This document shows positions 8,601-20,014 of a stretch of 31,710 nucleotides of DNA, piece by piece. The notes beneath the pieces were generated by a model. The model was not told where the DNA came from. It saw only the letters and a list, made by a program, of their open reading frames with translations, and did no database searches. The stretch comes from Lingula anatina (taxonomy: Eukaryota; Brachiopoda; Lingulata; Lingulida; Lingulidae). Position 1 is the stretch's first letter; each line of letters starts with the position of its first letter. The stretch spans positions 1-31,710 of the forward strand of contig NW_019773949.1 of assembly GCF_001039355.2 (NCBI RefSeq), written 5' to 3'. A program made the position numbers and the translations under genes.

Positions 8601-9115
8601 TATATTTCTATGAGTTGTTTACAATGTTTTTATTGTGAAATGTAGATCTCATGCGAAAAGTTGTTATCCCTTTAAATAATTTCTGATTAGTTTTTAAATA
8701 TCCGTTGGAGTCCATGGGGTTTTTAAATCATGTTAGACACGTTGTATGTCATAAAAAGCACTATTTCTATCAATTAAAATTCTGCAGTCACCAGTCTGGC
8801 TTTAAAACAACCAGTTTTGCTCGCCACTTATGAGTTATTTGATTTAAAGATATAAATTGGTATTACAAAGCTCTCCACTAAGTGTTACAAAACTATCCAC
8901 TAAATGTATGTTGCGTACGTGTCATTTAGAGAGTACATAAAAATTCAGACTGCTTGGTGCAGACAGAGATGTAAATTTAATACAATGAATGCACAATTTT
9001 GAATTCTAGGCATTTAACCAAAATACATTTAAGACTTGCCTAAAATACTAAATGTATTAGTTTTAAAAGTACTTTATATCTGCTATCAATATTTGTCAAG
9101 CTACATATCAAGCAG
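8601..9115 (+). other. Intron sequence of gene A, no feature seen
   Basis: Low-GC sequence between the palindromic element and the Roc exon. A second partial copy of the arm motif (gttagacacgttgtatgtcataaaaagcac) occurs at about 8731-8762, suggesting an older rearranged fragment of the same element family. The acceptor of the next exon, atatcaagcag, has a weak pyrimidine tract and is a NAGNAG tandem site. Confidence 0.4.
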
Positions 9116-9310
9116 CGTGTGAGGAGGGAACACAGAGAGTGTACAGAGCCAATGTGATAGTGGTTGGTCAGGGAGGTATCGGGAAAACACACCTTTGCCG
9201 AAATCTGCTGGGAGAAGACTTCACTGAAGCCGACCTGGTGACAAATGGTATCGCTGTGTCAGGATGTGTTCTGGAGAAACACAAAGCAGGGACCACCTTC
9301 AAAAGACAAG
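9116..9310 (+). CDS. Gene A: Roc GTPase exon with P-loop
   Basis: This exon begins the Ras-of-complex (Roc) GTPase domain. It encodes VYRANVIVVGQGGIGKTHL, containing a canonical Walker A/P-loop (GQGGIGKT) that binds the phosphates of GTP or GDP. It continues with CRNLLGEDFTE and VSGCVLEKH. It is 195 nt long and in phase 1-1, exactly as in gene B (30973-31167), with about 90% nucleotide identity by eye. The Met-like start of the open frame is really a GTG valine codon within the exon, so the true ATG lies upstream on short exons. The acceptor reads aagcag, so use of the first AG (exon from 9113) would add one alanine in frame. The donor is caag|gtgaca. Confidence 0.85.
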
Positions 9311-9665
9311 GTGACAAACAGCAGTTAACGGTTTGAAATACACCTTATTAATGGACAGATATAATAATTTTGATATCTTAATGGGATACACCATAAGTAC
9401 TTGTACTTGCATGCTGTTCTGCTTTCCGTTTTTTATTTGTTCACCCTTTTCTAGTGCCCAATTTCTGTGCAACTTCTAGTTCTTGATAACAACACAAAAT
9501 TGAATGCATTTTTGACATTTAACCTTTAAGATTTCGCACGACTTTACCGTAAGCCAGATATCGAAAAATAACAAAAACCTGCACAAACTATAAGTACTTT
9601 AACGGTTTATTTTTATTAATGCCGCATTTTGATGACCGCATGGTCCATTTAAAATATTTTTTCAG
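9311..9665 (+). other. Gene A intron, no feature seen
   Basis: AT-rich intron with a good pyrimidine tract and acceptor (aaatattttttcag). No exon, repeat or RNA gene is recognised. Confidence 0.6.
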
Positions 9666-9734
9666 ATGAGTTCTTCACCAAAAGTTACTTTACTGATACA
9701 CTTGCCAGTGGCGTCAAGAAATACAGAGGATCCG
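9666..9734 (+). CDS. Gene A: second Roc exon
   Basis: A 69-nt exon in phase 1-1, between tttttcag and gtatga. It encodes DEFFTKSYFTDTLASGVKKY and a short tail, presumably the segment leading toward switch I of the Roc domain. The counterpart in gene B (31374-31436) is 63 nt and encodes a related peptide with AL(A)RGLKEYRE in place of TLASGVKKYRG. The donor gtatga is weaker than the others in the gene. The next recognisable exon is 10.3 kb downstream, because a retrotransposon lies in this intron. Confidence 0.75.
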
Positions 9735-10188
9735 GTATGAATACTAAATATGTATCAAGAGTAGTACGTAGACGTTTTAGAAATACTCGTTACAAAGTTG
9801 TTACGAATAGGTATATGCATGTGTTGCTAATTATCATTTTTATTGATTAAAACATGAAATATTATGTTGCATTTTATTTATTTATTTGGTATTAGTTTGT
9901 TTCATTCTAATCAGTTTTCAGGGTTGCCCAAATTGGTTGTCATACCCTCGGAAATCTGTTTTTAACAATATTTAAAGCATTTTAGGCTCTGCGTATTTGC
10001 ATATCTTTTGACATTTATCCAGGCCAGATATAAGAAATGTCAACGTACGACAGCTCCGAAGTTGTATACTAGAAATGTGCGTGGAATTTTAGAATCGATT
10101 GTAACTTTTCATGGTGCACTGATAGAGTTTCTGTTTTAACAGAATCTGTATTGGCGTATTTTCAGGGGACATATTAAAAACAAACATT
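9735..10188 (+). other. Gene A intron upstream of the retrotransposon
   Basis: AT-rich sequence without a recognisable exon. It ends in CATT (10185-10188), the left copy of the retrotransposon target-site duplication. Confidence 0.5.
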
Positions 10189-10657
10189 TGTTGTAAGGCA
10201 AATGACATACACTTTCGATAATTACAAAACAATTAAAACAGAATTAAATGTGTAGGAAGTTATTGAGTGCAAGTTTAATTTATTTAAGTGTCATCGAGTG
10301 TAGAGATTGTTCTCGAAGTAAGAGAAGATGGAACGTTTCAGATTCATATACAGTTGGATCTGATTGGTTAATTTTTCTATCGATTTGAGCGTGTTTAACA
10401 CGTGTAGAACTCATGCATACTCGAGTTGGACAAGATCCAAGATGAGTAATTCGGAAAATATTTTAAATATTTTAAATCATAAACAAGTCTCATTTAAATT
10501 ACTAAATTAGGAAATATTGAATAGAGTTTTGTAATATGAGAATGGGAAATTCTTTGGGAAAGTAGAATATAAATACTTGTAGATTCTGTGAAAAAGAGAG
10601 TCGGTGAATAAACGTTTCGAAAGCTCCAAACTGCAGTCGTCATTCTTCACTATAACA
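10189..10657 (+). repeat. 5' LTR of the Ty3/Gypsy element
   Basis: 469 bp, aligned end to end with the 3' LTR. I count about 20 substitutions by eye (roughly 4%) plus a 9-bp indel of ttttaaata type, so the insertion is not recent. It contains a TATA box (TATAAATA, 10568-10575) and a polyadenylation signal (AATAAA, 10607-10612). Just inside it, agtggtggaggaaa (from 10658) is where the primer binding site should be; I could not assign it to a particular tRNA. Confidence 0.9.
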
Positions 10658-10886
10658 AGTGGTGGAGGAAAAAAAGTCGATCCCCGCTCTACCGAGGCAA
10701 GCGGACGGCGATAAAGTTATAGTGATGATGGCAGCAGGAGCGTAGACACCGAAGGGTTCACACCATCCACCCAGAGGCAAACATCGTCAGTGCCTCAGTG
10801 CAGAGGAAACCGAGTATACTGAGTAATGAAAATAACCAGGAGTCATTACTGCCAGCAACAATTAACAACTGAAAAAAAAGCTGAAG

Positions 10887-11738
10887 ATGTCAGATTTATC
10901 TTTAGCGCCAGAAAAGTTTTCTGGTAACGAAAACGAAGATATCGAAAGGTGGCTAAAGCAGTTTGAAAACTATACACTGTATAAACAATTAGAAGAAGTC
11001 CAAATTACCGCCTTGTTTCCTCTGTTGCTTAAGCAATCGGCCAAAGGCTGGTATGAGCTGTTACCAGCTACTGTGCAAAAAAGCTGGGAATTGCTCGTCC
11101 GCGAGTTCCGTGCAAGGTACCAACTACCCTTTGTAGTGCAGAGGGAGCCATCTGGTTTTGATTCCCTGATGCACCATGCGCGCATCGCGGAAAATGCGGT
11201 GCAGCCGACCAAAAGAAACGAACGGACTGATATAAAGATCATAACAGAAAAAATAGACGCGTTGCAGAGCTCCATCAGTGATGCCGTGGGTACCAGCTCA
11301 CAGTCGGCGATCCATATAGTACAAAACCCAAAGCTGACTAGTGATGAAAGAAACTTGGCACCCCCAAGAGTGAGCCCTTTTGCGCCTCCCAAAAGGGTCT
11401 GGCACAACGCCAACGGCCCAAGACGTATGCTCCAGCGAAACATTTATCTGCGACGCCCAGATCAAAAATCACCACCAGCTGAACGTCCGAGTTATCCTCA
11501 ACTGAGCAAACCGATACAGAAATGGCCAAGATGTCAAGGATGTGGTAAGTACACGCGTCTTAGACCAAATTGTTTTGCTCGCTGTCTTAGTTGTTATTTT
11601 TGTGGTAAGACAGGGCACGTAGCAAATGTCTGTCATGCTACACGTGTAAACAAACGACTAAGAAAAAGAAAAAGGTTTTATAACAAAATTGAAGACAAAA
11701 AAATTGCCAATTCCTATTATTTCCGATTACCAAGCTAG
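10887..11738 (+). pseudogene. gag of the Ty3/Gypsy element
   Basis: A 283-codon open frame starts with MSDLSLAPEKFSGNENEDIE and carries a retrotransposon gag core (WLKQFENYTLYKQ, LLLKQSAKGWYELL, LVREFRARYQL). The C-terminus is basic and holds two Cys motifs. One is a complete CCHC zinc knuckle, CYFCGKTGHVANVC. The one before it, CQGCGKYTRLRPNC, lacks the histidine and is probably decayed. Gag forms the particle that packages the RNA. This frame is the best preserved part of the element, and it overlaps the protease frame by 50 bases in a different phase. Confidence 0.8.
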
Positions 11739-12122
11739 TAATCTAGTATCAATTCAAATCGACAAACAACATGTCAATGCTTTGGTTGACACAGGGGCAG
11801 TCATATCTTGTGTATCAGAATCGCTCTTATCAAAATTAGGAAAAAAGGATCGAAATTCGTACGAAAAACCGTCATTAAAAGAAGTTTCAGTTGTTGATGG
11901 ATCTGTGATTAAAGTTCTGGGAAAGTGGAGTTACCTCTTTGCTTTGGAGGGGTGATCATAAAGCATAAAGCCCACGTATTTAATCAGTTGCCAAGAGGTT
12001 TGATATTAGGCAAAGATTTCCTAAGAAAACACAATGTGAAAATTGACTTATCGTCTGAAAGCATGACACTGCCTGATCATGATTTACTCTTACCCTTGTA
12101 TAGTCCACCTGTATTAGGTTAA
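11689..12122 (+). pseudogene. Retroelement aspartic protease region
   Basis: The frame 11689-11955 contains the active-site motif ALVDTGAVISCVSE, the DTGA loop of retropepsins, preceded by SIQIDKQHV. The C-terminal half continues in another frame (11925-12122) with PRGLILGKDFLRKHN, the conserved flap-distal ILGxDFL motif. The frameshift around 11940-11955 breaks the protease. This enzyme processes Gag and Pol in intact relatives. Confidence 0.8.
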
Positions 12123-12371
12123 GTGCGTAACTTTAAATCAGAATTTATTCCACCAAGATGTGAATGTTTGATCCCAGTGAAAATATTACATTCCTCATCT
12201 GTCTCTGTGGCTTTATTAGAACCAGTACGAAATCTGGAGTCCAAGCAAAAACGTATCTGAGCAAAATGTTTGGTTACAATTGATATAAACCAATCTGCTT
12301 ACAGAATAATGAATCCTAGCGATGAAAGTATTTTCATCCCCAAATGAACAATATTAGCTATTGCGAGTTCA
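12123..12371 (+). pseudogene. Decayed linker between protease and reverse transcriptase
   Basis: The sequence between the protease and the pre-RT region has stops in the expected frame. No separate gene is seen. Its position and composition fit the spacer that precedes the reverse transcriptase in Ty3/Gypsy Pol. Confidence 0.4.
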
Positions 12372-12673
12372 GTGAGTCTGGCAAGCGCCAGTGCTGTAAA
12401 TGAAATGTCAAAGGGAGACACAGCAAGAAAAGGTGATAGTTTATCGGATCAAGAAGCTTTGCGGAATGCAGATGAATTAAATATAAACTTTGCCGATTCA
12501 GATATGAGTGAATATCAGAAACAACAGTTGAAAATGTTGTTAGGACGTAATCGGGATGTTTTTGCTACCAATCTTTCAGAGTTAGTTTCAGCAAATACAG
12601 ATTCGCAATTGATTACCGGAAGTTGAACAAAGTCACAAAATCTATGCACTGGCCACTCCAACGTTTAGAAAGT
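12372..12673 (+). pseudogene. Reverse transcriptase remnant, internally deleted
   Basis: The frame 12372-12626 ends with LKMLLGRNRDVFATNLSEL, the conserved segment just before the RT fingers. In a second frame starting near 12599, the motif DYRKLNKVT followed by WPLQRLE corresponds to the first conserved RT block. The roughly 60 residues normally between these motifs are missing. After PLQRLE the sequence jumps to the integrase tail, so the RT catalytic YxDD region, RNase H and the integrase catalytic core are absent. A deletion of over 2 kb is inferred. Confidence 0.7.
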
Positions 12674-13156
12674 GATTTCATCCCTGAATCTCATGAGAAT
12701 AAAAATCTACCTCAGTACATTGAAGAATTGAAAGACACCCTTGAAACGGCAAAGGAAATTGCAACAAAGAACAGGGAAGTAGCTCAGAAACAGTATAAGG
12801 CAAGGTATGACCTTAAATAAAAGCAACCGAGTTAAAAAGTAGGTGATAGAGTTTGGATATATACTCCAATGACACCTAAAGGGTTAAGTTCTAAATTGTA
12901 CACCAAGTACAAAGGTCCGTATTACATTACGAAGATATTATCAACAGGTTGCACGTATTATTTGAGAGATTGTAAAACACATAAGGAACATAAATCGCCT
13001 GTTCATGCAAACAGATTAAAAATGTACTATGATCCTAAAGACTTTAATAAATATACTAGGTTAAATGATAGTAATCATGGCCTAGTCAATACGAACAGGA
13101 AGAAAACGAGAATTGGAACACAAGACATAGATAAACGCGAAACAAAAAAACTTTGA
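12674..13156 (+). pseudogene. Integrase C-terminal region with GPY/F module
   Basis: The first part (to 12820) is a helical segment with AKEIATKNREVAQKQYKARYD, ending at an in-frame TAA. The next part contains AGDRVWIYTP, GLSSKLYTKYKGPYYITKI, YYLRDCKTH and VHANRLKMYYDP. This is the GPY/F module that follows the catalytic core in Ty3/Gypsy integrases. A one-base frame change in the run of seven A residues near 13144-13150 separates it from the chromodomain. Confidence 0.8.
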
Positions 13157-13190
13157 TCTCGCATCGGACGATAGGCAAAACGCGTACGAA

Positions 13191-13373
13191 TATTATGAAG
13201 TAGAAAAATTATTATGCTGTAAGAATATAAACGCAAATAGACATTACAAAGTAAAATGGAAGGGTTATAAGAACACTTCCTGGGAACCCGAATAAAATAT
13301 TTCAGATGCATTAAAAAGAGATTATCATACCAATAAGACGTTACAAGGAAGACGAAGAAAACGTAGAAATTAA
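13191..13373 (+). pseudogene. Integrase chromodomain with a nonsense codon
   Basis: The frame encodes YYEVEKLLCCKN, then HYKVKWKGYKNTSWEPE. These are the hallmark residues of a chromodomain, including the aromatic positions Y, W and W that form the methyl-lysine cage. A TAA at 13293-13295 replaces the next codon, after which the frame continues with NISDALKRDYH and a basic tail to a stop at 13371-13373. Chromodomains at the integrase C-terminus define chromoviruses and steer insertion to chromatin carrying histone H3 marks. The domain assignment is firm; the copy is broken. Confidence 0.85.
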
Positions 13374-16300
13374 AAAGGAAACACATCCCTTCAAGACGAG
13401 TTCGATAATCGATACACTGGTAAATAAAAAGTACACTTACACGTTGTAAAGTACACAAAGGTCAAATGTATAATTAGGACAACAGTGAGACAGCTTAACT
13501 GAACCTGAAATGTAAACCGGTTTACTATTTTTCTGTCTACTCTATCTTATTTTCTATCTTTTTCTAAAAGAGGCTAAGTTAATGCAGTATATACTGAAAA
13601 AGCCATGAGCATTGACCTTTTGAAATGATGATCCTATGAATTCTTACTGTAATGTTGTGGCAGCATCAGCACGCTCAGTGGTGTTTAGTGTAGACAATTT
13701 TGTTTCTGAAGAACTATTTAACAAATATTATTCATATGAGCAAACGTTACATCCAAACGATGTAATACAACTATCACAAGGTTAACACCACATCAAAATG
13801 GAAGGCATAGTACACTGACAAAATATAGACGAGATGTTTTGACAAGTCGGTCACTGACACCCTGGAATGCCCTAGACCAACGACCTCTTTAAGTAGCTGT
13901 CATAAATGTGTCATTCAATTTTTTTTTTTTGCTATTGCAGTTTGAACTTAGATGTATTTTTTATCTCCCACCCAAGCGGCAAGTTGTCAAAACAACACTA
14001 AGATAGCACAGCTACATTTCCATTAATTTTGGTTTGTTGCATTATTTCTATTCACGATGCATATATTCAATATGAAACGAAATGGTTTATTTAGTAAATC
14101 TTTTAAATTCGGAATCAACTCTTCTTCAGTTATTTTCACAATTTTTTCTCATTTTCTTGCCAAAGAGACAATTAAGTCCAAACCTATACTTGTATGGCAG
14201 ATGCTATTCTAGCAGACGAAATATTTCCTACAGATGATTCATCACAAATAGTCGGGATACAGAGCTTATTGCTCGTGATGAAATTTGGTCTGTGTATCAA
14301 GGCCAGGCAATTGGCACAAGTGGTGGATTTACTAAAAGAAGTATACGTGTAAACGATATAGTGCTTACTATACCGTAGTGATTATAACATTTAGCAACAA
14401 AATCAATTAGTAATCCGAACTTACAACCACAGATTCATACATCTTACAAAGTGAAGTAATAAATATAATAATTATTCTCATTTTGATAATTCATTTTAGT
14501 CTTTGTACCTGCAGACTACTTTAAACATTGGCGTGGTTTCACTATTATAAACACCATGATAAACAAAAACGTTATTTTGTGAACGAGTTATCCCATTGTC
14601 AGTTTTCACAGCTTTTAAACTCAGAAAATTATTCAAAAGTGAATATTATGCATTTTTGCGCATGAAACATGCTTGTGCACTTTTTTATATTGAGTTCGAA
14701 CCATTTGATCACATTGCAGATTATTTTTTTATCCAAGTTGAATTTGACTTGACTTGCTACATGTGTCTAGAATTAACTAAGTACATTGATACTTGCGAGC
14801 AAACTTTTGGTATGAGAAGTGTGTGTACTATCACAGCAGTTTAATAACTTCGTTTATGATTGAGTTTTTCTCATTGTTACTTAAGAAACTGATCTATGTT
14901 TTATTATTATCATTATAATTGAGATAGTGCGAGATGCACGGAATTAACATGACACTTAAAGGATTTGCGTCATACCGTCAGAATAGCCCGAACGGAACAT
15001 ATTCTTCAGAAAACATGCCCAACTAAGGATATCTTTATCCAAATACACAAATTAAAAGCTCATTTTGTAAATCTTTGGCTTTAAAAAACGTCCTTTTTGC
15101 TCGGCCTGGGAGTTAATGAGCTACGTGGTCACGTGGTCCGATGACGACAATCGTGCCACCGGAGAACAGAGCGTGCTTAGCTGTCAAACTGAGCTGCATT
15201 GTCTACCTGTAAGATGACTTCTCTGGCTTCTGATAAAAGTTTATACTCATTCAAATCTCTTACCCGAGGGGTGTAAATCCTCATGAAGCTGTGTAAAACC
15301 ATTTCCCGTCTAGTCAATTCTTTAACAAGAATTTAATTATGGTTATCCCAAGTTGTATAAAACACTGCATTTGAATGAGTTAAGGGTACTGTTGATTATT
15401 GCATATGAGGTCCATGTTATTTGTGAAATTCAATTAATTTTATTAAACCGCTGACACTCCGTCTTGCATACTTTTATTAAACTGAGGAAAACAATGCCCG
15501 TTACATTTACAAGTCCTATCTTAATCATCCATCTAACTGGAACTTCCTTTACCTCTTAATTAGAGGGTTAAATGGCATTCAATTCTCCAACATTTATCTC
15601 AGGTAAAAATCTACATGTGCGTTAGTTTCAAAGAGCAGCTCCCGCAGACCTGGGCGTACTAGATAAAATCTGAACACCAGGTTTATCGAGGAGCTAGAGA
15701 AACAAAGGAAGATTTTTTTCCTGCACAGCTTCATATGAATTTTAACATGGACTTGATCCAGCTTAGATCTCCAAACTACAGTAACAGGGTGACATGAGCA
15801 ATTTTCACAAACAAATAATAAAACTATATTTCAGTTAGCCTCCTTTTAAAGAATATACCGTTCTGGGTAAATTAGAATATTTATCAAATGTCGAGAATAA
15901 TTTTGACTTAAATGATGATTTTATTATTAATGGAAATCAAGCTACTATATGAGGTACATTTGCTGTGATTACGCTGTACTTCATGTTTTGCGTTAGTCTA
16001 CATTTTGCTGTACGTGCTTGTAATTTTTTTAATCTGTGCGTACAACTTTTGCAGGTCTGGTTACGCCCCTGTTATGTGATGAAAATCTAAATTTGGCAAT
16101 TAGTTCCTTAGCTTATTTAAAAAGAATTGCAGTGTAAAGATTTCAACAAGATGTTGGCGCAATAGCCCTTGACTCTTTGTGGATATTTGATTTCCCCCTG
16201 TCAAAGTTTGTCTATTTGTCTAAAAGTATCTTTCAATTTTTACTCTTTCAAGGACAGTATAAAGTTATCTGACATATTTTTGTGAAAACTTAATGACAAG

Positions 16301-19284
16301 CCAAGGGTCTCCAGTTCATACCGTACTCAATTTTAGCCAAGCAAATTTTTTCTTGAGTAGATCTTTATAGCACGGTTTTATAATACAATTTTTCGAAGAG
16401 GGGATTTAAATCAATATATTTAAAAAAAATGTAGCTTCATACTTAAAAGAATAATATATTAAGTTATAAACAATAATATACTAATATACTAAGTTATATA
16501 ATATACTAAGTTATATACAATGAACTAAGTTATTAGTAGTGCTCTTTTTTTACACCCAACATTCTTTTTAAAAAATCCGTTTGTGGCTTTCTTATATCTC
16601 TTACCAGGTTAAATCTCCATGCATAATTTAAAATATACTAACGTACGTAAAACTGCAGATTTAGTAAACGCATTAAATTAATGATTTTCCCATGCTACCA
16701 GTAGCAAACAATGCTCTTTTACCTTGATCTGCTACATGTTTTTGGGTTTGACAAAGCTTACAAATCTGCAAAAAGTTTTGTGTACAGACGCAGAACATGC
16801 GTTTCAAGTTAAAAAATGATAAACCTTTTAAATTATTCAATATTTCAGAAGAAACAACCTTCAGAAACAAATCCTCAAAGCATAAACGTATTAGGATTAC
16901 GAACCATTTTATTACAGCAGTTCACATTTTTTCTTTAATATAACGCTCTTTTTCCTGTTTTTCCTCAACACGTTTTCTTCCAAGGAAGTAATGCCTGGGC
17001 ATACGCATGCTTCAAGATACCCTGAGAGCAATTTCTTTTATTAATGTTCGCGACCGTGTTTGATCTTAATTGTTTAAATATTGACATTTAACGTCATTTA
17101 CAAATACCAATAAAATATCTCCATGAAATAAATGAGATATATTGAAAAATATGAAAGCCCACCAAGACGAGTTTGATACCTGTTATTACCTGGCTTGGGA
17201 ATTGCAGCAGTGCATAATTAACAGGTTTTATAGTTAACGAGCTCTTGGTCAACCACAATGCAATTAAAATGTATCAGCAATTAGTAAGCTTGCCAACTGA
17301 TGACAGTTAATCTAAAAGACTATCAGCTTTTGATATGATCTAAAACACCTGAGGTGACCGAGATCGCGAGCATCGCAACTATTGTCACCGAAGTTAGTAA
17401 GTCATGGAAGACCGTCACAAACAAAGAAAGATTGTCAAGGAGTGCTGCAATTTTGGTGAATCCCACGGCAACACACTGAGGCATAAAGAAAATTGCTCAA
17501 CTCCGTTCAACACAACTTTCTTAAACTATTGTCTGTATGCACCATGCAGCTCAGTTAAGTCTCATAGAACTTTATCCTCATTGTCGTCACAGTACCACGT
17601 GACCCATATATGTTGCTTCATTTATGCATATTGAGGTGAGGTTTACTAAAACGCTTTTTTTTTCTACTAAAATATTGTTTTTATACATTTTTAATGGCAA
17701 GGGTCGATTTAAACATCTAGTGTATAGATTGAGTGCTGAATATTAAAAATTCGAGAAATGGATTTTTATGGGTCTATTGTCCTTTAAGTTCTGACGAATA
17801 TTATGATTTTTTTTTATTACTATGTCCTATGATATATGATGATAATCATTTTATTGTGTGTTGACCATGATCATTATTATTAGTTATCGATATTTGAACA
17901 GATGGTTATTGTTATGGTTATTGTTATATGTAAAGTGTATTTTTGTAATGAAAACATGAAACTGGTGATATGCATTAAGGAAGGTTCACACATTTTGCGA
18001 CTTAGTTATTAGTCAGTATAATTTTATAAAATTCGTGGATTGAATTTGATATGAACATGCGTTTCTCTTATAGTCATCGCAGAGGAGAGCTACAGTGTGG
18101 ACAAATATGAAGATGAAAATGCACGTCATCATGAACGATGCGCTGGTTGCAACGTCGTGGTGAATGCTGTTCATTGGACAGGGAGTAGCTAACCCTATTG
18201 TCTCACGTAGCAAATTCATACTATATTTAAAATTACAACCAATAAAAGAGAAACTGTATAATACAATGTATCAGACCCATAATAAGAGAGCAACAGATTT
18301 AAATATCCGCATGAGAAAACAAACAAAAAAGATCTGTGCTCTTGGGCCTCATATTAAAATGTGTACATGACAATACTGACTATATCCACGAACAATTGCA
18401 TTTTCCTAAAAAGTTCTTGATTTTTCTTCCTTCAGGTTATATTTTTTTGGTTTTATGTTGAATATGTTTCTAATTTAATGTGTAATTTAATTATATAGAG
18501 TTACTTTACTTATATTTTTGAATGACTTTATGGTAGAAATGGGGTGTTTAAGGAATATTATCATTATTTCTTTATTTTGCAGGACCTGACGAACTTGTGT
18601 CTTACATTTACATTAATGACAGAACTGTAATTTTGTCATTTAAGCTTTTCGAGAATTTCCGTAAACATTCTGTACATATAAATGAATTATACTTCAAACA
18701 ACAAAGAGAACCGAATTTTCAGATTAAGTTTTCATCTGATTTGATAAATTAATCAATTTTGTTTGTATTTTGTGGGAGGTTTGATAACCTAGACGAGAAG
18801 TTGGACTTCATGAAGTTAATTGGTTGTGCTCATTATTTGATGATATCTGAAGATCACATGGTATATATGTTGCATCAAATACCATTAGGTTTTGGTAAAT
18901 GTAATATTCAATCTTTATATTATGCATGGAGTGTTACTTAGTTTGTTGTAATTACTGTGCTATTGTTGCGACGTTTGAACATTTCTGTTAAGCATTATCA
19001 TGAATTATTGATGAATGATGATCGAGAAATGACGTATACTTGACGACTTATTCTTAAAATTACTGGGAAAGGAATTTGTTCTGCTCTTACTATACGTACA
19101 GTGGCACACTGTCCTATTGAGCATTAAAGCATGCGGCATAGATTTTTGTAACGAATATCTTACTACATCACAATAGCATTATTAGTTCTGTTAATTTACA
19201 AATTTGATATTATTTAGTTTTTGCCTAAAAAAATGAAAAAGGAGCGTACGTTATAAAGTTTTAGAATTCGAGGACGAATTCTTT
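13374..19284 (+). other. Unusually long interval between chromodomain and 3' LTR; no recognised gene
   Basis: These 5.9 kb are AT-rich and contain only scattered short open frames. Some look protein-like and end at stops: about 13627-13785 (SARSVVFSVDNFVSEELF), 14256-14378 (GQAIGTSGGFTKRSI), 14596-14844 (FEPFDHIADYFF), and 18581-18750 with 18759-18941 (DNLDEKLDFMKLIGCAHYL). I recognise none of them. They may be remnants of a third open frame of the element or of a nested insertion. I saw no inverted or direct repeat that marks the ends of a nested insertion. The tract at 16450-16520 is a short AT-rich repeat (ataatatactaagttat). Confidence 0.4.
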
Positions 19285-19299
19285 TGAAGAAGGGGTGTA
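19264..19299 (+). promoter_or_regulatory. Polypurine tract and hairpin before the 3' LTR
   Basis: The sequence gaattcgaggacgaattc (19264-19281) is an inverted repeat. It is followed by the purine-rich gaagaaggggtg directly before the LTR start at 19300. A purine tract here primes plus-strand DNA synthesis in LTR elements, and a comparable gaggacgaa box precedes the tract in many chromoviruses. Confidence 0.65.
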
Positions 19300-19777
19300 T
19301 GTTGTAAAGCAAATGACATACACTTTCGACAATTACAAAACAATTAAAAAATAATTAAATGTGTAGGAAGTTATTGAGTGCAAGTTTAATTTCTTTAAGT
19401 GTCAACGAGTGTAGAGATTGTTCTCGAAGTAAGAGAAGATGGAACGTTTCAGAGTCAGATATAGTTGGAACTGATTGGTTAATTTTTCTATCGATTTGCG
19501 CGTGTTTAACACGTGTAGAACTCATGCATACTGGAGTTGGACAAGATCCAAGATGGGTAATTCGGAAAATATTTTAAATATTTTAAATATTTTGAATTAT
19601 AAACAAGTCTTATTTAAATTACTAAATTCGGAAATATTGAATAGAGTTTTGCAATATGAGAATGGGAAATTCTTTGGGAAAGTAGAATATAAATACTTGT
19701 AGATTCTGTGAAAAAGAGAGTCGGTGAATAAACGTTTCGAAAGCTCCAAGCTGCTGTCGTCATTCTTCACTATAACA
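19300..19777 (+). repeat. 3' LTR of the Ty3/Gypsy element
   Basis: 478 bp, matching the 5' LTR apart from about 20 substitutions and one extra 9-bp copy in the attttaaat tract (about 19567-19595). It ends in TATAACA and is followed by CATT (19778-19781), the right target-site copy. Confidence 0.9.
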
Positions 19778-20014
19778 CATTTAATCCACAGGAAATGCAA
19801 AATATAACATGTTTTTGTTTCTTTTGCATGCCATGTGACTGGACATTTTGTGCCTGCAACAATACAACTGTACAACAAAGAAAAGTTTACTTTTGTAACA
19901 AAAAACATATAATTACCTTAGGTGTGACAACCATCTTGAACAACAAGTGTGCATGGTATATTTCTACTTAAAAAGAGGTAACGCAAAATATTTAAACGTG
20001 TTTTCAACTTGCAG

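Larger units (their letters stand above)
10189..19777 (+). mobile_element. Ty3/Gypsy LTR retrotransposon with chromodomain (degenerate), inside a gene A intron
   Basis: Two LTRs (10189-10657 and 19300-19777) begin TGTTGTAA and end TATAACA. The element is flanked by CATT at 10185-10188 and 19778-19781, so it is a single insertion. Between the LTRs lie gag with a zinc knuckle, an aspartic protease, fragments of reverse transcriptase, the integrase tail with GPY/F module and a chromodomain, in chromovirus order. Frames are broken repeatedly and most of the RT, RNase H and integrase core is gone. About 6 kb of largely non-coding DNA separates the chromodomain from the 3' LTR, which is far longer than usual. 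The insertion is in the sense orientation of gene A. It is not capable of autonomous movement. Confidence 0.9.

Noticed and set aside
18581-18941. A host gene exon inside the retrotransposon interval
   Set aside because: There is a good acceptor and two adjacent open segments, but no donor, partner exons or family match; kept only as an observation.
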